DNA of 64,000 nucleotides. Origin: Mesostigma viride (lineage: Eukaryota; Streptophyta; Mesostigmatophyceae; Mesostigmatales; Mesostigmataceae). Shown piece by piece: positions 8,796 through 19,615 of the stretch. The notes beneath the pieces were generated by a model. The model ran no database searches. It worked only from the letters and a program-made list of their open reading frames with translations, and was not told where the DNA came from. Position 1 is the stretch's first letter; every line of letters begins with the position of its first letter. The translations under genes and the position numbers were made by a program. Location: the NCBI GenBank assembly GCA_009746045.1, contig RPFO01001275.1, positions 1 through 64,000 of the forward strand, read 5' to 3'.

Positions 8796-11700
8796 TCCTT
8801 GTCCTTGTCCTTGTCCTTGTCCTTGTCCTTGTCCTTGTCCTTGTCCTTGTCCTTGTCCTTGTCCTCGTCCTTGTCCTCGTCCTTGTCCTCGTCCTTGTCC
8901 TTGTCCTTGTCCTTGTCCTTGTCCTTGTCCTTGTCCTTGTCCTTGTCCTTGTCCTTGTCCTTGTCCTTGTCCTTGTGCCAGCACCTTGTCCTTGTCCTTG
9001 TCCTTGTCCTTGTCCTTGTCCTTGTCCTTGTCCTTGTCCTTGTCCTTGTCCTTGTCCTTGTCCTTGTCCTTGTCCTTGTCCTTGTCCTTGTCCTTGTCCT
9101 TGTCCTTGTCCTTGTCCTTGTCCTTGTCCTTGTCCTTGTCCTTGTCCTTGTCCTTGTCCTTGTCCTTGTCCTTGTCCTTGTCCTTGTCCTTGTCCTTGTC
9201 CTTGTCCTTGTCCTTGTGCCAGCACGTTGTCCTTGTCCTCGTCCTTGTCCTTGTCCTTGTCCTTGTCCTTGTCCTTGTCCTTGTCCTTGTCCTTGTCCTT
9301 GTCCTTGTCCTTGTCCTTGTCCTTGTCCTTGTCCTTGTCCTTGTCCTTGTCCTTGTCCTTGTCCTTGTCCTTGTCCTTGTCCTTGTCCTTGTGCCAGCCT
9401 TGTCCTTGTCCTTGTCCTTGTCCTTGTCCTTGTCCTTGTCCTTGTCCTTGTCCTTGTCCTTGTCCTTGTCCTTGTCCTTGTCCTTGTCCTTGTCCTTGTC
9501 CTTGTCCTTGTCCTTGTCCTTGTCCTTGTCCTTGTCCTTGTCCTTGTCCTTGTCCTTGTCCTTGTCCTTGTCCTTGTCCTTGTCCTTGTCCTTGTCCTTG
9601 TCCTTGTCCTTGTCCTTGTCCTTGTCCTTGTCCTTGTCCTTGTCCTTGTCCTTGTCCTTGTCCTTGTCCTTGTCCTTGTCCTTGTCCTTGTCCTTGTCCT
9701 TGTCCTTGTCCTTGTCCTTGTCCTTGTCCTTGTCCTTGTCCTTGTCCTTGTCCTTGTCCTTGTCCTTGTCCTTGTCCTTGTCCTTGTCCTTGTCCTTGTC
9801 CTTGTCCTTGTCCTTGTCCTTGTCCTTGTCCTTGTCCTTGTCCTTGTCCTTGTGCCAGCACTTGTCCTTGTCCTTTCCTTGTCCTTGTCCTTGTCCTTGT
9901 CCTTGTCCTTGTCCTTGTCCTTGTCCTTGTCCTTGTCCTTGTCCTTGTCCTTGTCCTTGTCCTTGTCCTTGTCCTTGTGTTGTCCTTGTCCTTGTCCTTG
10001 TCCTTGTCCTTGTCCTTGTCCTTGTCCTTGTCCTTGTCCTTGTCCCTTGTCCTTGTCCTTGTCCTTGTCCTTGTCCTTGTCCTTGTCCTTGTCCTTGTCC
10101 TTGTCCTTGTCCTTGTCCTTGTGCCCTTGTCCTTGTCCTTTCCTTGTCCTTGTGCCCCGTTGTCCTTGTCCTTGTCCTTGTCCTTGTCCTTGTCCTTGTC
10201 CTTGTCCTTGTCCTTGTCCTTGTCCTTGTCCTTGTCCTTGTCCTTGTCCTTGTCCTTGTCCTTGTCCTTGTGTCCTTGTCCTTGTCCTTGTCCTTGTCCT
10301 TGTCCTTGTCCTTGTCCTTGTCCTTGTCCTTGTCCTTGTCCTTGTCCTTGTCCTTGTCCTTGTCCTTGTCCTTGTCCTTGTCCTTGTCCTTGTCCTTGTC
10401 CAGCACTTGTCCTTGTCCTTGTCCTTGTCCTTGTCCTTGTCCTTGTCCTTGTCCTTGTCCTTGTCCTTGTCCTTGTCCTTGTCCTTGTCCTTGTCCTTGT
10501 CCTTGTCCTTGTCCTTGTCCTTGTCCTTGTCCTTGTCCTTGTCCTTGTCCTTGTCCTTGTCCTTGTCCTTGTCCTTGTCCAGCACTTGTCCTTGTCCTTG
10601 TCCTTGTCCTTGTCCTTGTCCTTGTCCTTGTCCTTGTCCTTGTCCTTGTCCTTGTCCTTGTCCTTGTCCTTGTCCTTGTCCTTGTCCTTGTCCTTGTCCT
10701 TGTCCTTGTCCTTGTCCTTGTCCTTGTCCTTTCCTTGTCCTTGTCCTTGTCCTTGTCCTTGTCCTTGTCCTTGTCCTTGTCCTTGTCCTTGTCCTTGTCC
10801 TTGTCCTTGTCCTTGTCCTTGTCCTTGTCCTTGTCCTTGTCCTTGTCCTTGTCCTTGTCCTTGTCCTTGTCCTTGTCCTTGTCCTTGTCCTTGTCCTTGT
10901 CCTTGTCCTTGTCCTTGTCCTTGTCCTTGTCCTTGTCCTTGTCCTTGTCCTTGTCCTTGTCCTTGTCCTTGTCCTTGTCCTTGTCCTTGTCCTTGTCCTT
11001 GTCCTTGTCCTTGTCCTTGTCCTTGTCCTTGTCCTTGTCCTTGTCCAGCCTTGTCCTTGTCCTTGTCCTTGTCCTTGTCCTTGTCCTTGTCCTTGTCCTT
11101 GTCCTTGTCCTTGTCCTTGTCCTTGTCCTTGTCCTTGTCCTTGTCCTTGTCCTTGTCCTTGTCCTTGTCCTTGTCCTTGTCCTTGTCCTTGTCCTTGTCC
11201 TTGTCCTTGTCCTTGTCCTTGTCCTTGTCCTTGTCGTCCTTGTCCTTGTCCTTGTCCTTGTCCTTGTCCTTGTCCTTGTCCTTGTCCTTGTCCTTGTCCT
11301 TGTCCTTGTCCTTGTCCAGCCTTGTCCTTGTCCTTGTCCTTGTCCTTGTCCGCCCTTGTCCTTGTCCTTGTCCTTGTCCTTGTCCTTGTCCTTGTCCTTG
11401 TCCTTGTCCTTGTCCTTGTCCTTGTCCTTGTCCTTGTCCTTGTCCTTGTCCTTGTCCTTGTCCTTGTCCTTGTCCTTGTCCTTGTCCTTGTCCTTGTCCT
11501 TGTCCTTGTCCTTGTCCTTGTCCTTGTCCTTGTCCTTGTCCTTGTCCTTGTCCTTGTCCTTGTCCTTGTCCAGCACCTTGTCCTTGTCCTTGTCCTTGTC
11601 CTTGTCCTTGTCCTTGTCCTTGTCCTTGTCCTTGTCCTTGTCCTTGTCCTTGTCCTTGTCCTTGTCCTTGTCCTTGTCCTTGTCCTTGTCCTTGTCCTTG

Positions 11701-13511
11701 TCCTTGTCCTTGTCCTTGTCCTTGTCCTTGTCCTTGTCCTTGTCCTTGTCCTTGTCCTTGTCCTTGTCCTTGTCCTTGTCCTTGTCCTTGTCCTTGTCCT
11801 TGTCCTTGTCCTTGTCCTTGTCCTTGTCCTTGTCCTTGTCCTTGTCCTTGTCCTTGTCCTTGTCCTTGTCCTTGTCCTTGTCCTTGTCCTTGTCCTTGTC
11901 CTTGTCCTTGTCCTTGTCCTTGTCCTTGTCCTTGTCCTTGTCCTTGTCCTTGTCCTTGTCCTTGTCCTTGTCCTTGTCCTTGTCCTTGTCCTTGTGCCAG
12001 CACCTTGTCCTTGTCCTTGTCCTTGTCCTTGTCCTTGTCCTTGTCCTTGTCCTTGTCCTTGTCCTTGTCCTTGTCCTTGTCCTTGTCCTTGTCCTTGTCC
12101 TTGTCCTTGTCCTTGTCCTTGTCCTTGTCCTTGTCCTTGTCCTTGTCCTTGTCCTTGTCCTTGTCCTTGTCCTTGTCCTTGTCCTTGTCCTTGTCCTTGT
12201 CCTTGTCCTTGTCCTTGTCCTTGTCCTTGTCCTTGTCCTTGTCCTTGTCCTTGTCCTTGTCCTTGTCCTTGTCCTTGTCCTTGTCCTTGTCCTTGTCCTT
12301 GTCCTTGTCCTTGTCCAGCCTTGTCCTTGTCCCCTTGTCCTTGTCCTTGTCCTTGTCCTTGTCCTTGTCCTTGTCCTTGTCCTTGTCCTTGTCCTTGTCC
12401 TTGTCCTTGTCCTTGTCCTTGTCCTTGTCCTTGTCCTTGTCCTTGTCCTTGTCCTTGTCCTTGTCCTTGTCCAGCCCTTGTCCTTGTCCAGCCCTTGTCC
12501 TTGTCCTTGTCCTTGTCCTTGTCCTTGTCCTTGTCCTTGTCCTTGTCCTTGTCCTTGTCCTTGTCCTTGTCCTTGTCCTTGTCCTTGTCCTTTGTCCTTG
12601 TCCTTGTCCTTGTCCTTGTCCTTGTCCTTGTCCTTGTCCTTGTCCTTGTCCTTGTCCTTGTCCTTGTCCTTGTCCTTGTCCTTGTCCTTGTCCTTGTCCT
12701 TGTCCTTGTCCTTGTCCTTGTCCTTGTCCTTGTCCTTGTCCAGCCTTGTCCTTGTCCTTGTCCTTGTCCTTGTCCTTGTCCTTGTCCTTGTCCTTGTCCT
12801 TGTCCTTGTCCTTGTCCTTGTCCTTGTCCTTGTCCTTGTCCTTGTCCTTGTGCCAGCACCTTGTCCTTGTGCCAGCACCTTGTCCTTGTCCTTGTCCTTG
12901 TCCTTGTCCTTGTCCTTGTCCTTGTCCTTGTCCTTGTCCTTGTCCTTGTCCTTGTCCTTGTCCTTGTCCTTGTCCTTGTCCTTGTCCTTGTCCTTGTCCT
13001 TGTCCTTGTCCTTGTCCTTGTCCTTGTCCTTGTCCTTGTCCTTGTCCTTGTCCTTGTCCTTGTCCTTGTCCTTGTCCTTGTCCTTGTCCTTGTCCTTGTC
13101 CTTGTCCTTGTCCTTGTCCTTGTCCTTGTCCTTGTCCTTGTCCTTGTCCTTGTCCTTGTCCTTGTCCTTGTCCTTGTCCTTGTCCTTGTCCTTGTCCTTG
13201 TCCTTGTCCTTGTCCTTGTCCTTGTCCTTGTCCTTGTCCTTGTCCTTGTCCTTGTCCTTGTCCTTGTCCTTGTCCTTGTCCTTGTCCTTGTCCTTGTCCT
13301 TGTCCTTGTCCTTGTCCTTGTCCTTGTCCTTGTCCTTGTCCTTGTCCTTGTCCTTGTCCTTGTCCTTGTCCTTGTCCTTGTCCTTGTCCTTGTCCTTGTC
13401 CTTGTCCTTGTCCTTGTCCTTGTCCTTGTCCTCGTCCTTGTCCTTGTCCTTGTCCTTGTCCTTGTCCTTGTCCTTGTCCTTGTCCTTGTCCTTGTCCTTG
13501 TCCTTGTCCTT
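8796..13511. repeat. Giant hexanucleotide microsatellite (TTGTCC)n, about 4.7 kb
   Basis: There are nearly 800 copies of TTGTCC, interrupted about 16 times by short variants, mostly (TG)CCAGCACC or CCAGCC, plus a few CTCGTC variants at both ends. None of the six reading frames of TTGTCC contains a stop (Leu-Ser, Cys-Pro, Val-Leu; Gly-Gln, Asp-Lys, Thr-Arg), which explains open frames of more than 1,300 codons on both strands. The variant at 8978 and many later ones fall at irregular spacing, suggesting slippage plus unequal exchange. I read it as intronic or intergenic, not coding. Confidence 0.97.
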
Positions 13512-13529
13512 TTCTTGCTTGATTTTCTT

Positions 13530-14368
13530 GCGCCAACGGCCGTTGCAATTTGGAAATTAGGGTGTTATTTTTTTTTTGCCCAACGGCCGTCGGAACCTTG
13601 AAATTAGGGTGTGATTTTCATGCGCCAACGGCCGTTGGAACCCGTAAATTAGGGTGTGATTTTCATGCGCCAACGGCCGTCGGAACCTTAAAATTAGGGT
13701 GTGATTTTCATGCGCCAACGGCCGTTGGAACCTGGAAATTAGGGTGTTATTTTTCTGTCGCCAACGGCCGTTGGAACCTGGAAATGAAGGTGTCATTTTT
13801 CTCGCGCCAACGGCCGTTGGAAACTGGAAATTAGGGTGTGATTTTCATGCGCCAACGGCCGTTGGAACCTGGAAAATAGGGTGTGATTTTTCTCGCGCCA
13901 ACGGCCGTTGGAACCTGGAAAATAGGGTGTCATTTTTCTCGCGCCAACGGCCGTTGGAACCTGGAAATTAGGGTGTGATTTTTCTGTCGCCAACGGCCGT
14001 TGGAACCTGGAAATTAGGGTGTGATTTTCATGCGCCAACGGCCGTTGGAACCTGTAAATTAGGGTGTGATTTTCATGCGCCAACGGCCGTTGGAACCTGT
14101 AAATTAGGGTGTGATTTTCATGCGCCAACGGCCGTCGGAACCTTAAAATTAGGGTGTGATTTTCATGCGCCAACGGCCGTTGGAACCTGGAAATTAGGGT
14201 GTTATTTTTCTGTCGCCAACGGCCGTTGGAACCTGGAAATTAGGGTGTGATTTTCATGCGCCAACGGCCGTTGGAACCTGTAAATTAGGGTGTGATTTTC
14301 ATGCGCCCACGGCCGTTGGAACCTGGAAATTAGGGTGTTATTTTTCTGTCGCCAACGGCCGTTGGAAC
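13530..14368. repeat. Tandem array 1 of the palindrome unit, ~46 bp x ~19
   Basis: The unit is GCGCCAACGGCCGTTGGAAC followed by CTGGAAATTAGGGTGTGATTTTTC with small changes. The palindrome is intact in most copies; variants include CCGTCGG (about 13580, 13673, 14128) and CCCACGG (about 14306). The array directly follows the hexanucleotide block and ends 48 bp before the predicted acceptor of exon 2. There are no unique spacers, so it is not a CRISPR array. Confidence 0.95.
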
Positions 14369-14415
14369 ATAGTACTGACCTTCCGGCTATCTGTATGTTT
14401 TTTGCATGTGATCAG

Positions 14416-15568
14416 GGGCGTCCGTCAAGGCAGAGAACGGACGAAGAGCGGAGGAAGTGGGCTTACAAGATTGAACATAACTGTTCGGAAAGGCATCTCA
14501 CAACATTTTTTGAGGACTGGCGCCAACGAGCACCGGGCACCGACTTATGGTCGGTTATTGTGAAGACCTTTGAGAGGAAGGGGCTGCTGACGACACGTGC
14601 TGGAAATGCGAAGCCCAGCATTTTGGACTCCTGGGAGCCAGCGCCGTCCTCTCAAGTGCACGACAAGAATCTAACTGACACCATACAGGCGGCGTTTCAT
14701 CTGCGGCAGAAGATACGCCTAGTTCCAGACGATGTCGACATCGTGGGGGGGTCCGCGATTGCGACTCAAGTACGGGCCCCCACGGAGAACTTGTGCCAAC
14801 TCCCGGAACTCATGCGGCATCGGACGGTGACGGTGCGGAATTGTAGGGGGCTCGCGCCGTGGTTCGTGGGGGCCGGCACAAGTCTGACAAAAGCAAAATG
14901 TGCCGTGCCGATCTTCCGGTTTGCGTGGCAGGTGCTGGCAGACCGTGATCCAGGTCTCTACAATTTATGGGTGCAGAGGAGTGAAATGGTTCCTTACCAC
15001 ATTAAAATACTGACGGGGGACGACAGTGACCGTGCCGTGCAGAGGTTCGGATACTATCGTTCGCCAACGGCCGAGGAAGCCATGTCCATTCTCCGGACGG
15101 ACTCCCTGAAGGACATGGCGGCCGCTTGCTCAGACGAGTTGATCACCATGGAGTTGGATCCGTCCGAGTGGTCAAATGAATCTGAGCGTCAGGCAGTAGT
15201 TGACCTGACGAATCCGCGCTGGGGAGCTTGAACATCTCGGACCATGCCGGCCTTAAGGGTAAATTTCCAGACCAGACGCCTTGCGTGTTTGTGCAGTTTG
15301 CCGTGCTGGACGGCAACCACTACACGCAGATGTTGAAGTCCGTGATTTTCGAGGGCTCTGACGAGCAAGTGAGTACCGCGATAGCTGGCGAGATTGCGGG
15401 TACACAAAAGGGCAAGTTCGTGGAGACAACCGACGAGGCGTTTGATTTGTGGAGGGGTTGGTGAGGGACGCGGACAAGTTCAAGTACACCAATCTGGACG
15501 TGCTCAAGGGCTGGGAGGTGGAGGGGGAAGCACTGATCCCGCCCATGAAGGACATGCGGACGCAAAAG
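14416..15568 (+). CDS. Exon 2 of large unknown gene, two -1 breaks
   Basis: Acceptor TGATCAG ends at 14415 and the frame opens GRPSRQRTDEERRKW. The frame runs to TGA 15229-15231. A -1 change at G4 (15221-15224) continues it (NISDHAGLKGKF...), and a second -1 change at G4 (15454-15457) continues it to a donor GTAAAT at 15569. The exon ends in phase 0 (...DMRTQK). It encodes about 384 residues. I recognise no family with confidence. The pair VTVRNCRGLAPW and VLDGNHYTQML weakly recalls ParB/sulfiredoxin-like folds, whose core has a similar DG(N/H)H motif; this is a guess only. Without the splice the frame ends at 15609. The breaks could be sequencing errors or pseudogene lesions. Confidence 0.6.
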
Positions 15569-16232
15569 GTAAATATAACGGATCGGGTGTGGGAACGTTT
15601 TAGGCACTAGATGTTATTTTTGTTCGCCAACGGCCGTTGGAAACTGGAAATTAGGGTGTGATTTTTCTTTCGCAAACGGCCGTTGGAACCTGGAAATTAG
15701 TGTGTGATTTTTCTTGCGCCAACGGCCGTTGGAACCTGGAAATTAGGGTGTGATTTTTCTTGCGCCAACGGCCGTTGGAACCTGGAAATTTGGTTGATAT
15801 TTTTCTTGCGCCAACGGCCGTTGGAACCTGGAAATTCGGTCGACATTTTTCTTGCGCCAACGGCCGTTGGAGCCTGGAAATTAGGGTGTGATTTTTCTTG
15901 CGCCAACGGCCGTTGGAACCTGGAAAGTAGGGTGTGATTTTTCTTGCGCCAACGGCCATTGGAACCTGGAAATTAGTGTGTGATTTTTCTTGCGCCAACG
16001 GCCGTTGGAACCTGGAAATTAGGGTGTGATTTTTCTTGCGCCAACGGCCGTTGGAACCTGGAAATTAGGGTGTGATTTTTCTTGCGCCAACGGCCGTTGG
16101 AACCTGGAAATTAGGGTGTGATTTTTGTTCGGGAACGGCCGATCTTCCAAAGTGTAAGGACAAAATGTCAGGTCGTGTGTTGTATGACCGTTTTTTGTCT
16201 CAAACACTGTGATTCACATTTCATGCATGCAG
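15569..16232 (+). other. Predicted intron 2 (GTAAAT...TGCAG)
   Basis: The donor AAG|GTAAAT and acceptor CATGCAG|GGGAG join exons 2 and 3 in phase 0 on both sides. The intron is 664 bp and is mostly palindrome array 2. Confidence 0.55.
15625..16142. repeat. Tandem array 2 of the palindrome unit, ~47 bp x ~12
   Basis: The unit is the same as in array 1 with TTTTTCTTGCGCC as the joining block. The copies at about 15673 (GCAAACGG) and 15951 (GGCCATTGG) have damaged palindromes, and the last copy (about 16130) degenerates to GGGAACGGCCGATC. Confidence 0.95.
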
Positions 16233-18644
16233 GGGAGAGAGGCGCATCGGAGGGTTGCCCTGATCGGAGGGGGGCTGAATGCAGAAGACGAGGCCGTTTC
16301 CAAAAAGTCGAGGGGGACGGCGCTGCTGGAAGTGCACAACTATTTCAAGACGCACATGGAGGAATCCTGGGATAAGCCGGAGGTGCCCCTTCAGGACCAG
16401 AAAGAAATATGGAATTTGATTCATGGGGTTTCAAGCAGCACTGAGAAGGCAAGGAAGGACGGGGAGGGGGAGGAGGGTGGTGAGGAGCGGGTTGGAGGGC
16501 GATTGAACGAGGGTGGTTTGTCCGAATCGGAGAAAACCCAAGTCTACGACTTCATCTCGGCTGTGAAGGATGAAACGGTCGCTCCGAACGACGACAGTAG
16601 ATGTGGAATGCCGATTGAGGACAAGCTGGCCAAGGAGCTTGCAGAGTTTCTGGACATCGTGGCAGCGGACAAGCTGGACGGGGAGGGAAGGGTGATGAGG
16701 AAGGGGGGGGGATCAAACAGGAAGGGTGGAGGAGTCTAGCCCGCTTTCGATTCTGGCCGTCTATCATGGCAACCGTGAAGGCCAAACACGTTCCTCCTCA
16801 GTGCTTGTATGACCTGACATACATGGCCAAGATCTTCTGCGAGGTGATTGTCCAGCTTTTCATGATCTACAACCGCGATTTGGGGAAATACCCCGAACCA
16901 CGCGACCTCGGCTGGTTGCCGATGCAGCCTTCGGAAGCCGACAGCGCCCTTCAGAGGGTGGCCGATACGGTCGCTGTAGCTGCCAAGAGACTAAGGGCGG
17001 TTATCAGGCCAACGGGGAGGGACGATTCCACCTTCCCACTTGCACTGCTGGAGAGGACGGATTTTTGGACGACCCACAAGGAGGAAACGAAATGGTGGGT
17101 CCTGATTGCGCCCGAACCCCCAACCGAACAGGCTGTGGTGCCCCAACCCGTACAGCCTGTGGCGGGGGCTGTGGTGGTGACGGGGGCTGTGCCGGAGGAA
17201 GGCCAAGCCGAACATGCGGAGGCAGAGGACGTCCAGTCGGGTCGCCAAAAAAAGGTGGGGGAGAAGCGGGAACCCCCGCGGAAGTTTGGGTCGGAGGAGC
17301 TGGCATCCGAAATCGAGCAGCAGGGCCCGTGGATTTCTAAGAAAGTTTACGGGTCTGACGGGGAAACGACCTGTGAGTTCATGATGAAGACTTTCGCGTG
17401 GGAGAAAAGCGATGGGCCGACACGGTTGGCTCAAGTGGTACTTAATGCAATGGAGGGGTTCGAATTTGTTGTGAAGAGGAAGGGGGGGTGAACCAGCCGG
17501 ATATCAAGAATGGGATATGGCTGCTGAATTTGGAACACCACGCGAAGCTGTGGAATGATGAGGAATTGTTGAAGGGTCGAACGGGTGGGTGGGTGGAGAA
17601 AAGGGACTGGAAGGCGGCGAAGGATTGTGGAGATTTCAATGGTGTGAAGGACGACTGGTCGTCGTACCTAGGCGATTTCACGGGATTCTTCAACCCACCC
17701 GTGATCTTCATTGGGTCAAAGGAGCAGGTGGATGGGTTTAAGGTCCTTCTGAAGGTACTTGGGAAGCGGCCTGAGGGGGAGGATATTTCCAATCCCAACG
17801 GCCGTTCGGGCAAGGAAATTGCGGGTGCAGCCCAGAAGCGTCCGCTGGAGACGGCAGGCGCTGGCACCAAAAAGAAACGCCGGAAGCGCGCCGCCTCGGA
17901 GACCCCCGCGGCCGAAGACGTCTCAATGGGGGATGATGAGGATGTCGGGTCACATGGGGGTGATGATGGGGAGGAGGTTGGTGATGATGGTGCCGGCGAT
18001 GATGAGGGGGACGGGAATGAGGGTGGTGATAAGGGGGGCGGGTCGAAGGACGGAGAGGGGGGGGTTCGAAGGGCGGAGAGGGGGGCGGGTCGAAGGGCGG
18101 AGAGGGGGGGGGTCGAAGGACGGAGAGGGGGGCGGGTCGAAGGGCGGAGAGGGGGGGGGTCGAAGGGCGGAGAGGGGGGGGGTCGAAGGACGGAGAGGGG
18201 GCGGGTCGAAGGGCGGAGAGGGGAGGGGGTCGAAGGATGGAGAGGGGGGCGGAGAGAAGGGCGGAGAGGGGAGGGGGTCGAAGGGCGGAGAGGGGGGCGG
18301 GTCGAAGGGCGGAGAGGGGGGCGGGTCAAAGGGTGGAGAGGGGGGCGGGTCAAAGGGCGGAGAGGGGGGCGGGTCCAAGGGCGGAGAGGGGGGGGAGAGA
18401 AGGGTGGAGAGGGGGGCGGGTCAAAGGGCGGAGAGGGGGGCGGGTCGAAGGGCGGAGAGGGGGGCGGGTCGACCGGCGCATCGGGGGAAGGGGGGAAGGA
18501 GGGGGGGGAGGGGAGGGAGGCTCGAGGGGGAATTCGGGGGCGTCGGGGGGGGGATGTTGGGGCGTGCCGTCGACTACTGCAAAAAGCTCCTTTCGCCTGG
18601 CGGGCACGTTCGATCAAGAGCAACGGCTAGTCATCTGTCAAAGG
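16233..18644 (+). CDS. Exon 3 of large unknown gene, multiple frame breaks
   Basis: Starts after CATGCAG in phase 0 (GREAHRRVALIGGG...). The first frame stops at 16739. A -1 change at G9 (16703-16711) joins it to the frame that contains MATVKAKHVPPQCLYDLTYM and stops at 17491. A -1 change at G7 (17482-17488), exactly G GGG GGG before TGA, joins it to the next frame (NQPDIKNGIWLLNLEHHAK...). That frame passes a basic region (KKKRRKR, likely nuclear signal), an acidic DDE/Gly region and a G-rich coding minisatellite. The exon ends at donor AAAGG|GTAAGT (18645) in phase 1. In total it encodes about 800 residues of unknown function. The repeated rescue by -1 changes argues that the sequence is one exon and not several genes. 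ATG 16766 would be an alternative internal start. Confidence 0.6.
18031..18480. repeat. G-rich coding minisatellite (~24 bp, Gly-Ser-Lys-Gly-Gly-Glu-Gly)
   Basis: About 18 imperfect copies of GGGTCGAAGGGCGGAGAGGG, with varying G-run length, lie inside exon 3. In the best frame they read GGGSKGGEG. Varying G-runs change the frame between copies, so the protein path through here is uncertain. The plus strand has many G-runs and could form G-quadruplexes. Confidence 0.85.
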
Positions 18645-18763
18645 GTAAGTTAATCTGAGTGAATATGGTCGGTTAAATTATGATGTTTGCATATTCCCAA
18701 GTTTGATTTGCGATTGTAATGATAACTAATTGCGCCGCTCGTCATTGCTTGTCCCACACACAG
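18645..18763 (+). other. Predicted intron 3 (GTAAGT...CACAG)
   Basis: The 119-bp intron has a perfect GTAAGT donor, a branch-like ATAACTAAT at 18722-18730 and an acceptor CCCACACACAG. Only the exon 3 frame that leaves in phase 1 (SHLSKG) continues into the acidic exon 4 frame. Confidence 0.65.
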
Positions 18764-19583
18764 GTGACGAGTCTGAAGAGGAGCCGCCAAAGGATGACGC
18801 GCATGGCGGCCCACCCAAAGGGTTTGAGGAAGATTCGGAAGAATCGGAAGAATCGGAACCTGAGGAGGAAGCGCCACAAAGACGTGTCACAGTTACCGCA
18901 ACCCAGCCCAAGCCACTAGACAAGAAAGTGCCACCACCAAGTTGGCAGACGTGGATGGAGAATCTGGAAGGTGGGGGGGGGGGAAACGGGTCGTGCCCCG
19001 CTCGCCTGTTGGATGTCCGGTTTCGGTATTGTGCAAGCACGGCGGTGAATTTTGCCAGTATCGGAAGAACCAATCCCAGCGCCTTGATACGTTGTGGAAG
19101 CCCACGTGGGCTGCTGATTCGGTGGCTAAACTCAATGCAGACCCAATGAAGCTGGCACACATGCCTGATTTCCACGTCGACACGTTCCTGGTGCATGGAG
19201 TCGTTCGAAAGGTGGATAAAACGGGCGTGTGGTACGTTAAATTTTGGGCAGAAGGGTGTGACGAAAAGGGAATCTGGATTAATGGGGAGCAGGGGACGAT
19301 GCCCAACATAATTTTCAAGGTACAACAAGACGAGATGCGGAACTGTTTCAAGCCACCTGAGGGAACGTATTTGGAGTGGTGGATGGACAAGGGGTACCTG
19401 GCGACCAGATCTTCCCCAGCGACCAGATCTTCCCCACGACTCCAAGAGAAGGGGGGAGACCAAGCCGCAGGGCAGGGCAAACGAAAACCTCAAGGGAAGG
19501 CTGGCGCAGATGTGCGGGAGGGGGGTGTAAAGAAGCCCAGCGGACGGGCACCTGTAAAGAAACGCCTGTTAGTAGGTAGTTAG
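18764..19583 (+). CDS. Exon 4 (last exon) of large unknown gene
   Basis: The frame begins DESEEEPPKDD, a strongly acidic Ser/Glu segment. It then needs a -1 change at G11 (18973-18983) to reach a folded-looking domain of about 140 residues (VLCKHGGEFCQYRKN; HVDTFLVHGVVRKVDKTGVW; WAEGCDEKGIWING; YLEWWMDKGYL). The tail is basic, with a short tandem repeat (ATRSSP twice) and KKPSGRAPVKKR. It ends at TAG 19581-19583, with a TGTAA 28 nt later. I recognise no family; the Trp/Gly-rich domain could be a chromatin-reader-like barrel, which is only a guess. Acidic and basic tails suggest a nuclear protein. Confidence 0.65.
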
Positions 19584-19610
19584 ATAGCTTGATCTGAACT
19601 CGTGTACATT

Positions 19611-19615
19611 TGTAA
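19611..19615 (+). promoter_or_regulatory. TGTAA poly(A)-type signal after exon 4
   Basis: TGTAA lies 28 nt past the stop codon. Confidence 0.5.

Noticed and set aside
8367-13601. Open frames of 1,300-1,700 codons on both strands
   Set aside because: They are produced by (TTGTCC)n, which has no stop in any frame. They encode only dipeptide repeats.
14800-15330. ParB/sulfiredoxin-like assignment for exon 2
   Set aside because: Only VLDGNHYTQML and a preceding VTVRNC recall the fold. This is too little to name a family.
13550-16110. TTAGGGTG inside each array unit as telomere-like DNA
   Set aside because: One TTAGGG per ~46-bp unit is not a telomere tract and the array is internal.
13530-16142. 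CRISPR-like look of the palindrome arrays
   Set aside because: The whole ~46-bp unit is conserved and there are no unique spacers or cas genes; the context is eukaryotic.
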